A DNA stretch of 64,000 bases from Ruminococcus sp. Its GTDB lineage: Bacteria > Bacillota > Clostridia > Oscillospirales > Ruminococcaceae. The notes under the pieces were generated by a model, which worked only from the letters and a program-made list of their open reading frames with translations, was not told where the DNA came from and did not search any database. Position 1 is the first letter of the stretch, and every line of letters starts with the position of its first letter. The stretch is from the NCBI GenBank assembly GCA_017470535.1, contig JAFUYP010000005.1, forward strand, positions 1-64,000, given 5' to 3'. Positions 49,973-59,726 of this stretch are shown here, piece by piece. The position numbers were made by a program, and so were the translations under genes.

Positions 49973-50237
49973 AAACAGCCCCCCGGTATGGGTAGCGCTT
50001 ATAAAAATGCTTATGTATTTTATCGGGGGAAACCTTTCTGAAGACTGGTTTCCTCCGAACCCCTTTCCAAAGACTGTCAATTTATTTTTTCATAAAGGGC
50101 ATATATGCCCTTTTTGAAAAAATGGGTCAAAAGTTTTAGGAAGGGGGTCTGGGGGATAACCCTTTTTCAAAAGGGTTTCCCCCAGTAGAACATATAAGTA
50201 TCTCTATAAGCACCGCCCATACACAGGGGGCTGTTTT
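49972..50237. repeat. 266-bp long imperfect palindrome
   Basis: The whole gap between the convergent genes folds on itself. The outer arms start AAAACAGCCCCC and end GGGGGCTGTTTT, then GTATGGG/CCCATAC, GCTTATA/TATAAGC and GGGGGAAACC/GGTTTCCCCC follow, down to a central perfect palindrome AAAGGGCATATATGCCCTTT at about 50095-50114. It would work as a bidirectional terminator; its size suggests a repeat-element origin. Confidence 0.8.
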
Positions 50238-50240
50238 TTA

Positions 50241-51398
50241 TCAGTCGAGCCACAGGAAGTTGTTGTCGGAATTAAAGAAATCCACGTTATAAAGCAAGAT
50301 CACCTGTGAGATGCCCTCGCTCTTAACAAGCTCGGACACGGTTTTTTCTTCCATATGGTAATAGCGCATATCCACGACGTCGATAGTTGAATAAACTGTC
50401 GCTAAGTACGGAAGCATAGCATTTGCGTAGGAATCCTTTATCACAAGTATATGCTCATCGTTCCCGACATCTGAATGGATAGTAAAGCGTGAGTAGTTGC
50501 CGCCGAAAAGTGTGGCGTACTTATCCTTAGTTTCGAGCTTGGTGAGGTCATACATTCCTACAAGAGTATGCGGATCCTCCTGCTCCTTTGCAAACTCGAC
50601 AGAGTAGACGCCGCCGTTATGGGTCGGTGCCATGAATCTGTCGGCTTTTTGCACAGCAGAGGGGGCTTTTGAATAGAGCGTTCCGTAAAACTCAGCGTTT
50701 ATCGTATGGTAGTCAAGGTTTCCTATTATCTTGCTGTCATACTCTTTACCTAACTCCTTCATCAGTGCATAGAAGCCGTTCTCAGCGCCCCACGCCGTCC
50801 AGTGGTGGTCGGTGCGGTAGAATACAGGCGACACGTCGTCATTCTCTACACCGTTAAATGCACTTTTGAGCTGCTCATACGGGCAGATGAAGTCTATCTT
50901 TTCATCAAGCTGCGACTGCACCTTTTTTACTGTTTCCATCTGGTCATCATTAAGGCAGCCGGCGGGGAGCTTATCGCTATGCACTGCTGTTGCAGTAGGC
51001 ACCAACATAAATGTCATCGGCACATCGACTTTTTTTGCAAAGTCATTTACATACTGCACGTTGCGAAGCGTCTGCGGCGACTCCTTATACTCCTGTATCA
51101 GATAGCCGTCGTCTGCAAAGTACACGCCGTTCTGATAGCTTCTGAGCATCAGTCTTTCGATATCGACCTTCATGGAATAGAGCTTATCACGCAGCGGCAG
51201 CTGGTCTGACATATAGCTTTCAAGCTGCGACTGGAAGTCGCCGTTTAGGATATTTTCGGTACTTACCTCGGGCGACTGGGCAAGAGTACGGTTCTCCATA
51301 TCGGAAAACTCCCTGTCCTTCATGACAAGCCCGACTATCGCAAAGCCGAATATGAATGCTAAAAATATAAAGGTGATGACCTGTTGTTTTATCCTCAT
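50241..51398 (-). CDS. DHHW-family protein, AlgJ/AlgX-like
   Basis: This 385-aa protein has an N-terminal membrane anchor (residues 5-27) and an exterior domain with YRTDHHWTAWG at 194-204, the DHHW-family signature related to SGNH-type AlgJ/AlgX acetylation proteins. VIKDSYANAMLPYL near 320 is the GDS-like block with a serine. It is encoded 12 bp after the MBOAT gene; such pairs transfer acyl (mostly acetyl) groups from the cytoplasm to surface polysaccharides. Confidence 0.85.
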   Translation of the reverse strand: MRIKQQVITFIFLAFIFGFAIVGLVMKDREFSDMENRTLAQSPEVSTENILNGDFQSQLESYMSDQLPLRDKLYSMKVDIERLMLRSYQNGVYFADDGYLIQEYKESPQTLRNVQYVNDFAKKVDVPMTFMLVPTATAVHSDKLPAGCLNDDQMETVKKVQSQLDEKIDFICPYEQLKSAFNGVENDDVSPVFYRTDHHWTAWGAENGFYALMKELGKEYDSKIIGNLDYHTINAEFYGTLYSKAPSAVQKADRFMAPTHNGGVYSVEFAKEQEDPHTLVGMYDLTKLETKDKYATLFGGNYSRFTIHSDVGNDEHILVIKDSYANAMLPYLATVYSTIDVVDMRYYHMEEKTVSELVKSEGISQVILLYNVDFFNSDNNFLWLD

Positions 51399-51410
51399 AT
51401 CCTGCCCCCC

Positions 51411-52826
51411 TCAGAACCTGAAATACAAAAACGGATTATACGAGCTGCTGACAAGGTATGCTGCACTGAGTATCAGAAGTGCAAGTATAGCAAGCGTCTG
51501 CACTGCATCGAATGCGACGGTGCTTTTGGCTTTTATCTTCACGCCTGCCCACCTGCAAAGTGGTGTGGATGCTATGACAAGCACTATGAACATCACCGCA
51601 AAGGACAGAAGCTTTGATACTGTCATATCGTTTATAAGCGGCAAGCCGCCGAGACCGAACATATTTTTAAGGTTATTTATCAGCTTGTCCGTATCGTCAA
51701 ACGCAAACAGCGCCCACCCCAGCACTATGAAAAACAGCGCATAGATATGCTGCACCGCCTTTGGCGTTTTGACAAGACCCTTGCCCCAGATGAATTTTTC
51801 AAGCAGCAGCAGAACGCCGAAGTACACGCCCCAGCCCATGAAGTTCCAGCTTGCACCGTGCCAGAAGCCTGTGAGCGACCACACTACCATGATGTTGAAG
51901 ATATGCCTGCCCTTGCTGCATCTGTTGCCGCCGAGCGGTATATACACATAGTCACGAAACCAGGTCGAGAGCGAGATATGCCATCTGCGCCAGAACTCTG
52001 TGACGGACTTTGATATATAGGGGTAGTCGAAGTTTTCCAAAAACTCAAAGCCGAACATCTTGCCAAGACCTATCGCCATATCAGAATAGCCCGAGAAATC
52101 AAAGAATATCTGGAAGGTATAGGCAATTATCCCGAGCCATGCCGCTGTGACCGAGAGCTTATCATTGCTCATAGCCGACAGCTCCTCGAACAGTGCGCCT
52201 GCGGAGTTTGCAAGAATGACCTTCTTTGCAAGTCCGAAGGTAAATCTCCTGACACCGTCCGAGAAAAGCTCAAAGGATTCCTTTCTCTGTGTGAGCTGCT
52301 CCTCTATCGTCTGGTAGCGCACTATCGGCCCGGCGATAAGCTGGGGGAAAAGTGCTACATACGTCGCAAGGTTTAAAATATTCCTCTGCGGTCTTACCTC
52401 ACCCTTATACACATCTATCACATAAGAAAGCGTCTGGAAGCTATAAAAGGATATACCTATCGGCAGTGCTATTTCCAGCGCCTTTATACCGAAGCCGCCT
52501 ATATCGTTTGCGGTCTTTATAAAAAGATTCGTATACTTGAAAAAGAAAAGAAAGCCTAAATTCCACACTATCGCCGTTATCATAGCAAAGCGTGCTTTGA
52601 GGACGGCTTTTTCCTTATATCTGCTCTTATCTGCAAATATACCTGTGATATACGCTACCGTTATGCTTGCAAGCATTATCAGCACATATTTCGGCTCGCC
52701 CCACGCATAGAAAACAAGGCTGAATACCAGCAGCACGAAGTTTTTGAGCTTCCTCGGCACTACAAAGTAGGTGAGCATACAAAGCGGCAAAAACAGGTAC
52801 AAAAATACATTACTGCTAAAAAGCAT
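51411..52826 (-). CDS. MBOAT family membrane O-acyltransferase
   Basis: This 471-aa polytopic protein of the AlgI/DltB-like MBOAT family has the usual start VFLYLFLPL, ALPIGISFYSFQTLSYVIDVYKGE, the FPQLIAGPIVRY motif, GYSDMAIGLGKMFGFEF and the active-site region WHGASWNFMGWG with the conserved His. It carries an acyl group across the membrane for a periplasm-facing transferase, here probably the DHHW protein. Confidence 0.94.
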   Translation of the reverse strand: MLFSSNVFLYLFLPLCMLTYFVVPRKLKNFVLLVFSLVFYAWGEPKYVLIMLASITVAYITGIFADKSRYKEKAVLKARFAMITAIVWNLGFLFFFKYTNLFIKTANDIGGFGIKALEIALPIGISFYSFQTLSYVIDVYKGEVRPQRNILNLATYVALFPQLIAGPIVRYQTIEEQLTQRKESFELFSDGVRRFTFGLAKKVILANSAGALFEELSAMSNDKLSVTAAWLGIIAYTFQIFFDFSGYSDMAIGLGKMFGFEFLENFDYPYISKSVTEFWRRWHISLSTWFRDYVYIPLGGNRCSKGRHIFNIMVVWSLTGFWHGASWNFMGWGVYFGVLLLLEKFIWGKGLVKTPKAVQHIYALFFIVLGWALFAFDDTDKLINNLKNMFGLGGLPLINDMTVSKLLSFAVMFIVLVIASTPLCRWAGVKIKAKSTVAFDAVQTLAILALLILSAAYLVSSSYNPFLYFRF

Positions 52827-52837
52827 TTAAACCCCCT

Positions 52838-52874
52838 GAAAAAAACACAGGGCAGGGTCAACCCCCACCCTGAC
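52838..52874 (-). terminator. Possible terminator after the DUF4358 gene
   Basis: On the minus strand CAGGGT-(8 b)-ACCCTG is followed a few bases later by TTTTTTT. It may reduce read-through into the MBOAT gene. Confidence 0.5.
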
Positions 52875-52890
52875 AGATCTTACTATGTCA

Positions 52891-53397
52891 TTATCCTATT
52901 ATCTCTTTTGCCTTTGCGTTATCATTTGAAAGGCACATATAAACGCTGTTGCCCTTTATGACTATGACAGGGTCATTGAGCTTATCCATTTCCTCGGGGA
53001 CATAGTCCTTGAAGGTGGTTTTAAGATCCTCTATCCTGTTTTTTACAGCGTCCTCTATCTTTGAAACGCCGTCTGCGTCCTTTGCTTCGATACAAGCTAT
53101 CTCCTCAGCAGTAGCGCCGCCCGAGCCTATATATATTTTAGCGCTCTTATAGTCATCGGCTGTCAGCTTATAGAGCTTCTCGCTTACAGCCGGGTCTATC
53201 TCATTAAGGCTGTCCTTGAACTCTATACCGTTTTTAAGCTCATCTGCAACTGCTGAAACGTCCTTTGCCTCACCTGCTGACTGGCTGTCGCTCGTACTGC
53301 TGCCCGATGATGAACTACTGTCACCGCAGGAAACAAGTCCCACCGAAAGCATCGTTGCTGCTGCAAGCAAAGCAGCTGTCATTTTCTTTAACATCAT
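52891..53397 (-). CDS. DUF4358 lipoprotein
   Basis: This 168-aa protein has a lipoprotein signal (LVSC, Cys24), a Ser-rich linker and a DUF4358 domain: DELKNGIEFKDSLNEID, YKSAKIYIGSGGATAEEIA, RIEDLKTTFKDYVPEE. Members lie near surface-glycan acylation genes in clostridia; function unknown. It lies 33 bp after the SGNH gene. Confidence 0.82.
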   Translation of the reverse strand: MMLKKMTAALLAAATMLSVGLVSCGDSSSSSGSSTSDSQSAGEAKDVSAVADELKNGIEFKDSLNEIDPAVSEKLYKLTADDYKSAKIYIGSGGATAEEIACIEAKDADGVSKIEDAVKNRIEDLKTTFKDYVPEEMDKLNDPVIVIKGNSVYMCLSNDNAKAKEIIG

Positions 53398-53430
53398 TTT
53401 ATATCTTTCCTTTCTTTATGTGTTCTTTCT

Positions 53431-54282
53431 TTATGTGTTCTGCTCTAAGAACTCTATCCACTTAACTAAATACTCCTTTACCATATGGATACCGTCTGAT
53501 GCTGCGTCCTCGGGCAGGCAGCCGTTTTCGTCCACCAGTGCCGCACCTACATCAAGGTAAGTAACGCCGCAGCTTGTGCAGACCTCCTGTATCGCCTGAT
53601 TGAAGGTCGCTATGTTTTCATTAGTAAACGGCATACCCTCTGCGTCCTTAGAGGCTGTTACGGGTATTATCGACTGAACATACACAGTCGCATCGGGCTG
53701 GGCGGTCTTTACAGCTTCTATAAGCTCTTTATACTCCTCCTTGAAGGAGTCTATATACGGCCAGCCGACCTCGTTGATACCGAACATTATATATATCCTC
53801 TTAAACTGCTTCTGTGCAAGTGCGTCCTTGACGTTGCCCATACTGCCGTTATCAAGCTCTATATTATTTTCATCAAGTGCTGAAGATACATTAAGACCTG
53901 TCGCACAATAGAAGGTCGCCAGCGGCTTACCTGAGTTATACGAAAGCCCGACTGTTCGTGAGTCGCCTATAAAGCAGGCATCTGAAAAGTCTGATGTCTT
54001 TTTATTCGGGTCTTCTTCCGAGCTGTCGTCGCCAAAAAGCTGCTCGCCCGTGCCTGAGCTGTTCTCGTCCTTTGGAACGCTGTCGTCGCTCTTTTGCACC
54101 TCTACCGCAGACGATGACTCATCGCTGAGTGCCGTGACACTGCTGTCGGTCTTTTTCAGCCCCGTTGCAGTCATTATCATCCATGCAAACACTGCGACCC
54201 CTGCAAGCATACAGAAAAGTGATATGACATTCTGCTGATTTCTCGCTCTTGCAGCCGGAGATGGCGTTTTCTGCTCTGCCAC
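53431..54282 (-). CDS. Membrane-anchored SGNH hydrolase
   Basis: This 283-aa protein has one N-terminal membrane segment (22-40), an acidic Ser-rich linker and an SGNH/GDSL esterase domain: block I CFIGDSRTVGLSY with Ser108, block III YIMFGINEVG and block V AASDGIHM. It probably removes or transfers acyl groups on a surface glycan. It is the first of four same-strand genes with the DUF4358, MBOAT and DHHW genes. Confidence 0.85.
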   Translation of the reverse strand: MAEQKTPSPAARARNQQNVISLFCMLAGVAVFAWMIMTATGLKKTDSSVTALSDESSSAVEVQKSDDSVPKDENSSGTGEQLFGDDSSEEDPNKKTSDFSDACFIGDSRTVGLSYNSGKPLATFYCATGLNVSSALDENNIELDNGSMGNVKDALAQKQFKRIYIMFGINEVGWPYIDSFKEEYKELIEAVKTAQPDATVYVQSIIPVTASKDAEGMPFTNENIATFNQAIQEVCTSCGVTYLDVGAALVDENGCLPEDAASDGIHMVKEYLVKWIEFLEQNT

Positions 54283-54466
54283 CGTGATCCTCCTCCCAAC
54301 TACTATCGTCTATTTTTAATCATACCATATTTTATGATATATTTCAAGAGATTTATGAAAAATAGCGGTAGAAATTTCCGACAACATTCAACCTGTTTTT
54401 TAGGCATATTTACACCAGTCACATCTATCGGCATTTCATGTGCTGCAAAGTGAGATCCACACACTA

Positions 54467-54498
54467 AAATATCCGCCCCCGTAAAGGAAGCGGATATT
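54467..54498 (-). terminator. Terminator of the sugar ABC operon
   Basis: On the minus strand AATATCCGC pairs with GCGGATATT around a 13-base loop, followed by TT, 11 bp after the stop at 54509. Confidence 0.75.
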
Positions 54499-54508
54499 TG
54501 AATACATA

Positions 54509-55543
54509 TCAGATACCGGTGATACCCGAACGCTCGACACCCTCAATGAAGTATCTCTGCAAGAAGATATACATGATAAGGATAGGCGTTATAGAAAGTA
54601 TACACCCTGCCTCGAGCCATACGATCATTTGTCGTATGCCGACCTGCTGACCTGCAAAGAGGTCTTGTATCAGCGTAGCGTCGAGGTTTTTGAGCATCAG
54701 CGCAACAGTATCGTTTCTGGTGAAGTATGAGGACGAGATATAGAAGTCGTTCCAGTACCATACTATCGCAAAAAGGAATACTGTTAAGAATGAAGTTTTT
54801 GCGTTCGGTATCATTACCGTAACGTATGTTCGCAGCGGACCGCAGCCGTCGAGGTATGCCGCATCTTCAAGCTCCTTTGGCAGTCCTCTGAAGAACTGAC
54901 GGAAGATGTAGATGAACAGACCTGCTCTTATACCGTTTGCAAAGAGTGCAGGCAGGTACATTGTCAGCGGGCTGTTGATAAGAGAATCGCCGCCGTTTAA
55001 GAATGTTATCCAGCCGAACGAATACTGCATGAACAGGGGGATCGTGATGATCTGCGGCGGAACGATGATCATAAGTGTTACGATAGCAAAGAGTAAATTC
55101 TTGCCTTTGAACTTAAATCTCGCAAAGCCGTAGCCTGTTATAGAGCAGGAAACGACCTCAAGTACAGATGCTATAAGGTTTAAAAGCACTGTATTGAGCG
55201 CTGTGCTTGTGTAGTTCATGATATTCCAAACGTCCTTGACGTTGTCAAGTGTGAACTCCTTCGGCAGCCAGATGATCGACGGGTCGTTCATCTGTTCGCT
55301 GGGTCTGAATGCCGTTGAGACCATGAATATCATCGGGTAGAGTATGATAAAGCTAAGACCAAAAAGTATCAGAAATCTGAATATCGGCCATATAGAGCCA
55401 AGCAGTGCCTGACGTCTGTTATACCTGATCTGTTCAGGGGTAAGGAAATGCTCGATGCCCACTTCCTTCATATGTTTCATACGTTCTTTACGGGCTTTTT
55501 TGCGTTCCTTTTCAAACTGTTTTTCTTCTTTTTTAGTTGCCAA
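54509..55543 (-). CDS. Carbohydrate ABC transporter permease (MalG type)
   Basis: This 344-aa membrane protein has a basic N-terminal extension, six predicted membrane segments and the EAA loop ELEDAAYLDGCGPLRTYVTVMIPNAK that contacts the ATPase. It pairs with the MalF-type permease encoded 13 bp upstream. It is the last gene of the operon. Confidence 0.92.
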   Translation of the reverse strand: MATKKEEKQFEKERKKARKERMKHMKEVGIEHFLTPEQIRYNRRQALLGSIWPIFRFLILFGLSFIILYPMIFMVSTAFRPSEQMNDPSIIWLPKEFTLDNVKDVWNIMNYTSTALNTVLLNLIASVLEVVSCSITGYGFARFKFKGKNLLFAIVTLMIIVPPQIITIPLFMQYSFGWITFLNGGDSLINSPLTMYLPALFANGIRAGLFIYIFRQFFRGLPKELEDAAYLDGCGPLRTYVTVMIPNAKTSFLTVFLFAIVWYWNDFYISSSYFTRNDTVALMLKNLDATLIQDLFAGQQVGIRQMIVWLEAGCILSITPILIMYIFLQRYFIEGVERSGITGI

Positions 55544-55556
55544 TTACTCCACCCCC

Positions 55557-56624
55557 TTACTCAACTTCATAGTATACGAGCTTGTTTACAATGAGAACTA
55601 CGATACCCAGAACTACGCCGACGATAGCGAAGTAGCTCCATGCCATAGCTGCCATCATACCGTGCTCCCAGCTTGAGGACTTGGTAAGTACCAGAAGCAT
55701 GACGTCGTTTGAAGGATCAACGAAGGAGTCAACAACGGTGTAAACTATACTTGCAAGTATCATAGGGCTGATGTAGGGAATAGTGATCTTCCAGAAGTAT
55801 TCCCATGCGGTAGCACCTTCCATATTCGCCGCTTCCTTTGCGGAGGACGGGATACCCTGGAGTGCTGAAAGGAACAGAAGTATCTGGATACCTGAGTTCC
55901 ATACCAGGTTCATGATGTCGCCGACGACTGAGCTTATGACCTCAGTCAGCGAATCGGAGATGTTATACACACCTAAGAAGTTTAAAAGCTCATCTACAAG
56001 GTTTGCTTCAAACATCGAGCTGAACTGCTCGGAACCGCCTGCGTAACCGCCGGTGCTCATGTTACCGTTGATGATGTCGATAACAGGTCCTGTTGCGATG
56101 ATAACAGGGAGGAAGAATACTGCTCTTGCGAATGTTCTTCCCTTGAATTTCTGGTTGAGTATTACTGCTACGAATATTGAGAATATCAGGATAAGCGGAG
56201 TTTTAAGTGCCGTATCCTTGAGCATCGCAACAAGTGCAGGTGTATAGTCAACGTCTTTTCTGAATGCGTATACATAGTTATCAAGTCCTACCCATTCAAG
56301 CTGCATCTCGCCGTTTACAGGCTGTGTCTTATTGAACGAATAGATAAGCGACTCGATAAGAGGCATGACGAAGAAGTATATAGTACCTATCGCCCACAGT
56401 GCTATAAAGCCCAGACCATAAAGTGCTTTTCTTTTTTCATACGGGATATTTCTTCCCTTCTGCTTTACAGGCTTGCTTTCTTTTTCGAGCTTTTGCTCGA
56501 ATGCCTCAGCGCCCATAGTTTCGGGAGCGTCAGCTGACTCGGTCTGCTGCTCGGTAGTTTCCTCTGCCGGTGCAGCGTTTTCGTCGAGTATTTCATTTTC
56601 CATTATTTCTTCATTAATACTCAT
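55557..56624 (-). CDS. Carbohydrate ABC transporter permease (MalF type)
   Basis: This 355-aa protein has an acidic cytoplasmic N-terminus of about 65 aa, then six predicted membrane segments and the EAA loop SSAKEAANMEGATAWEYFWKITIPYISP. Its start overlaps the stop of the DUF5696 gene (TGATG), so it is translationally coupled to it. Confidence 0.92.
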   Translation of the reverse strand: MSINEEIMENEILDENAAPAEETTEQQTESADAPETMGAEAFEQKLEKESKPVKQKGRNIPYEKRKALYGLGFIALWAIGTIYFFVMPLIESLIYSFNKTQPVNGEMQLEWVGLDNYVYAFRKDVDYTPALVAMLKDTALKTPLILIFSIFVAVILNQKFKGRTFARAVFFLPVIIATGPVIDIINGNMSTGGYAGGSEQFSSMFEANLVDELLNFLGVYNISDSLTEVISSVVGDIMNLVWNSGIQILLFLSALQGIPSSAKEAANMEGATAWEYFWKITIPYISPMILASIVYTVVDSFVDPSNDVMLLVLTKSSSWEHGMMAAMAWSYFAIVGVVLGIVVLIVNKLVYYEVE

Positions 56625-59056
56625 CAGCCGTTCGTCCCCCCTTCTGTAAGTGCCGGGCTGAGGTCGTAGGTCGTACCGTCAACATTTGCAGTAGCATTTG
56701 ACATATTGATACGAACTGTTACGTCCTTGCTGCCGTCAGTATAGACTGTCTTTAGCTCGTTGCCGTCTGCGCTGCGCTCATAGCTCTTGATAGTCATATC
56801 GCTGACACCCGAAAGTATCTGCTTTGTAAGTGCAAATTCCTCAGCAGCGTGAGGTACCCAGCCCTCATAGTTTGCATAATAGAGGTCATCGTAATCAGTA
56901 TCCTGAAGTACAGATGCGTCCTCATAGATCATATCATAATGGATATTTGAGCCGGCTGCAAGGCTTAACATGAACATCTCGTCGCTGTTGGAGCTTGCGT
57001 TTATAGGCTTGCCGGAGAACGGTACATAGCCGTGGATAACCATTTGATAGAAAGGTATATCGTAGTCTGTTACGTTGAAGCCGCTCGAATATACAGGCAC
57101 GTTTGTGATATTATCAGCAAACGGGATAACATAGGAATTAGCGCCGTCTGCGATTATCTTGCCCATATCGTTCTTAGCCTTTTCAAAGCCCTCGATGAGC
57201 GTATTCATCGTCTTATCTCTTACAGAGGTATTCTTAGACGAGAAGTCTGATGAGAGCTTGCTTGCGAAGTCGCCGAAGCCGATATTCTCGATACCCTCGT
57301 CCTTATAGCTTGAGATCATCTCATCGAACACGTTTGAATACTTAGCCGGTGAGAGAAGTGCCGGTGAAACGCCGACCTCTGCAACGCCGAATGCGTATGA
57401 GTACTTACTCTGTCTTGAATAAGCGTTTGAGATCCTGATAGCTGTACTTGTAAGGGTCATATAGCCCCACGAGGAGGAATCCATCGTGTTGTTATTGAGT
57501 GTCGGGTAGACCTCTGCACCCTCCATGCCGAGCATATCCTTGAAATCGTCCTGACCGCCGAGCGTACCGGAAGCGTCAGCCTCAGTCGAGATCTTATGGT
57601 TGATAGCCTTATTTGTCCAGTCGTGATAATTTACGACAAGGTCGTCTATCGACTTTTCTTTGAGCTTATCAACTATCTCTGTTGCCTGCTTAAAGCCGGT
57701 TATCTCAGTTTTAAGGTCGAACGGAAGACCCAGGATAGATGTCTGCTTCAAAACGCCGCCGTAGAAATCAACATAAAGCGGAGATTTATTAGCCTCGGTC
57801 TTTTTCTCAAGTCCCTTATTCTCGATAAGGTAGTTTCTGTAAACCTCTGCACAGTCTGCGTAGTTTACATCAGCACCGTCCTTGCCGGATACCGGGTAGT
57901 AGTGAACGCCCAGGCGCTCAGTCTTTATATCGCCCTTTTCATAAACGGTAAGTCTGTTCGTAGAGTCACCGCTCATATAGAACTGGTCGGTACTTCTTGT
58001 GGTAAAGGAGAAATAAACGGTATTATATGCCTGTTTATTCTGTCCTGATACCTGTGCTTTGACAGCTGAATAGGAATCGCCCTCGCTTGCCACGATGACA
58101 AGACCGTTCTGACCCTTGACTGTTGCTGCCACCGGCAGGAACGACTGCTGTGTTACTCTCGGAGCCGAGAGCGGTACAGGAGTATAATCTCTGCCGTAGA
58201 TCGTCATTTCATAGTCTGCGTAGTTGGATTTGCCGTTATTGTACTCAATAACTGCGCCTGAGCCGTCGGGAACTATCATATAGCCGTTTATCGGAGTCCC
58301 GTCTATCTCAGTTGTGCCCTGAGCGCCGAAGAAAGGTGCGATAGCTATTTTTGTTATTACCTTACCGTCTACTGCGTTGGTATCCGGCTCGTCGATCTCC
58401 TTGGTATCTACATATGCGTAGAGTCCCTTATCATCAAGCTCATAATGTACGGGTATCTTGAAGCCGCCGCTTGATTTTGAGAACTTATATGTAACAACAA
58501 CGCCCTTATTATTCGTCTTGAACTTAGCTGTTGCGTTTGCCGAATAAATATCGGTAACGTTTCTCTTGCTCTGCAAAAGGTCAGCGTAGCTTACTACCAG
58601 GCTTGATGATACCTGTTTTCTCTGCGCTTTCTTCATAGTAGAACCCTTTGCTTCATCAACGATAGTCTGGTCGCCGTAGGTATTTATCGGGCTTGACCAC
58701 CAGAACTGACCTGACTCTTTTACCAGAAGTCCTACTCTTTCGTTGTCCTCATCTGAATAAAGTGCGAACTTGTCGTTTTCAGCTGCAAGCTCACAGGACT
58801 CGAGCTTTGTTGCCTCTTCATCTGTGATGAGCGGCACCTCTTCATCATCGCTCTTTTCGTCCTTTTCATCTTCATCAGCGCTGTCCTTATCGCTGTCAGC
58901 GTCACCGCCGGCAGTTTTATCATCAGCAGCTGCGTCTGTTACAGCCTCCTTAGTGGCATCATCATCTGAAGAGGATGCTACTACCGAACCCAGAGGCATC
59001 AGCATTGTAAGAACTAACGCAAAAACTATGACCTTTTTGAAATTTCTGTTATGCAT
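56624..59056 (-). CDS. Secreted DUF5696-family protein
   Basis: This 810-aa exported protein has a signal peptide (1-29), an acidic Asp/Ala/Glu-rich linker (30-75), and a large folded region with ESGQFWWSSPINTYGDQTI, IDGTPINGYMIVPDGSGAVIEYNNGK, a barrel-like middle (DLVVNYHDWTNKAINHK, NIGFGDFASKLSSDF) and FADNITNVPVYSSGFN. It corresponds to the DUF5696 family; the barrel region suggests a glycosidase relative but no catalytic pair is assigned. It sits between transport genes, so a role in binding or trimming the sugar at the surface is likely. Confidence 0.8.
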   Translation of the reverse strand: MHNRNFKKVIVFALVLTMLMPLGSVVASSSDDDATKEAVTDAAADDKTAGGDADSDKDSADEDEKDEKSDDEEVPLITDEEATKLESCELAAENDKFALYSDEDNERVGLLVKESGQFWWSSPINTYGDQTIVDEAKGSTMKKAQRKQVSSSLVVSYADLLQSKRNVTDIYSANATAKFKTNNKGVVVTYKFSKSSGGFKIPVHYELDDKGLYAYVDTKEIDEPDTNAVDGKVITKIAIAPFFGAQGTTEIDGTPINGYMIVPDGSGAVIEYNNGKSNYADYEMTIYGRDYTPVPLSAPRVTQQSFLPVAATVKGQNGLVIVASEGDSYSAVKAQVSGQNKQAYNTVYFSFTTRSTDQFYMSGDSTNRLTVYEKGDIKTERLGVHYYPVSGKDGADVNYADCAEVYRNYLIENKGLEKKTEANKSPLYVDFYGGVLKQTSILGLPFDLKTEITGFKQATEIVDKLKEKSIDDLVVNYHDWTNKAINHKISTEADASGTLGGQDDFKDMLGMEGAEVYPTLNNNTMDSSSWGYMTLTSTAIRISNAYSRQSKYSYAFGVAEVGVSPALLSPAKYSNVFDEMISSYKDEGIENIGFGDFASKLSSDFSSKNTSVRDKTMNTLIEGFEKAKNDMGKIIADGANSYVIPFADNITNVPVYSSGFNVTDYDIPFYQMVIHGYVPFSGKPINASSNSDEMFMLSLAAGSNIHYDMIYEDASVLQDTDYDDLYYANYEGWVPHAAEEFALTKQILSGVSDMTIKSYERSADGNELKTVYTDGSKDVTVRINMSNATANVDGTTYDLSPALTEGGTNG

Positions 59057-59082
59057 TTATTTTACACCACCGTTTCTGTAAG

Positions 59083-59712
59083 TTAGCCTCTGATCCTGTA
59101 AAGAATTTCTGTATAGATCTGATAGATGAAAACATAGAGCTGCTGGAACAGCGATATGAGCAGTACTGCAAGGAACAGTATAAGAAGCATTACTATAAGC
59201 GTTCCCACCATTGATGCCAGTGTCTTCAAAAATGAATACTGGTGTGCTGCTCTCATTGCCTGGATCATCAGAATGACTGACCAGCCAAGGCCTATCCACT
59301 GAACTGCTGTTATCCATATGGATTCATCTTTTATAAGCACATTTGAAAGTATTACTGCTATGAATGTGCATACTATATAAGGAACGAGCGCATATGCTGA
59401 ATAAATAAATATCTTCTTGAATGTACCCTCACCGTCAAGGAGCGTACACAGCGCCCAGTTTCCTACTACCCATGTTATAAAGTACACTACCGACTGCACC
59501 AGGAGCGGCACGACGTTGAATACCTTAACATAGTTCTCGTTATAAGCAAAGCCCGTCAACTGGTGGTCAACGACCATTGCTATGAACAGGAATACTACGA
59601 TCGTGATCGACACGGGGATAGAGCCTTTCTTCTTCCAGCGAAGATCCTCAAACCCCTCAACAGGATGGAAAATGCAATGCTTGAGCCATCCGATCGTGGA
59701 ATATTCATACAT
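59083..59712 (-). CDS. Yip1-family membrane protein
   Basis: This 209-aa protein has five predicted membrane segments and the Yip1/YIPF profile: KHCIFHPVEGFEDLRWKKKG at the N-terminus, TWVVGNWALCTLLDGEGTFKKIFIYSAYALVPY in the middle. Bacterial Yip1 proteins have no defined function. It is 14 bp from the NHL gene upstream and 26 bp from the DUF5696 gene downstream. Confidence 0.85.
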   Translation of the reverse strand: MYEYSTIGWLKHCIFHPVEGFEDLRWKKKGSIPVSITIVVFLFIAMVVDHQLTGFAYNENYVKVFNVVPLLVQSVVYFITWVVGNWALCTLLDGEGTFKKIFIYSAYALVPYIVCTFIAVILSNVLIKDESIWITAVQWIGLGWSVILMIQAMRAAHQYSFLKTLASMVGTLIVMLLILFLAVLLISLFQQLYVFIYQIYTEILYRIRG

Positions 59713-59726
59713 ATTATTTTCCCCCC

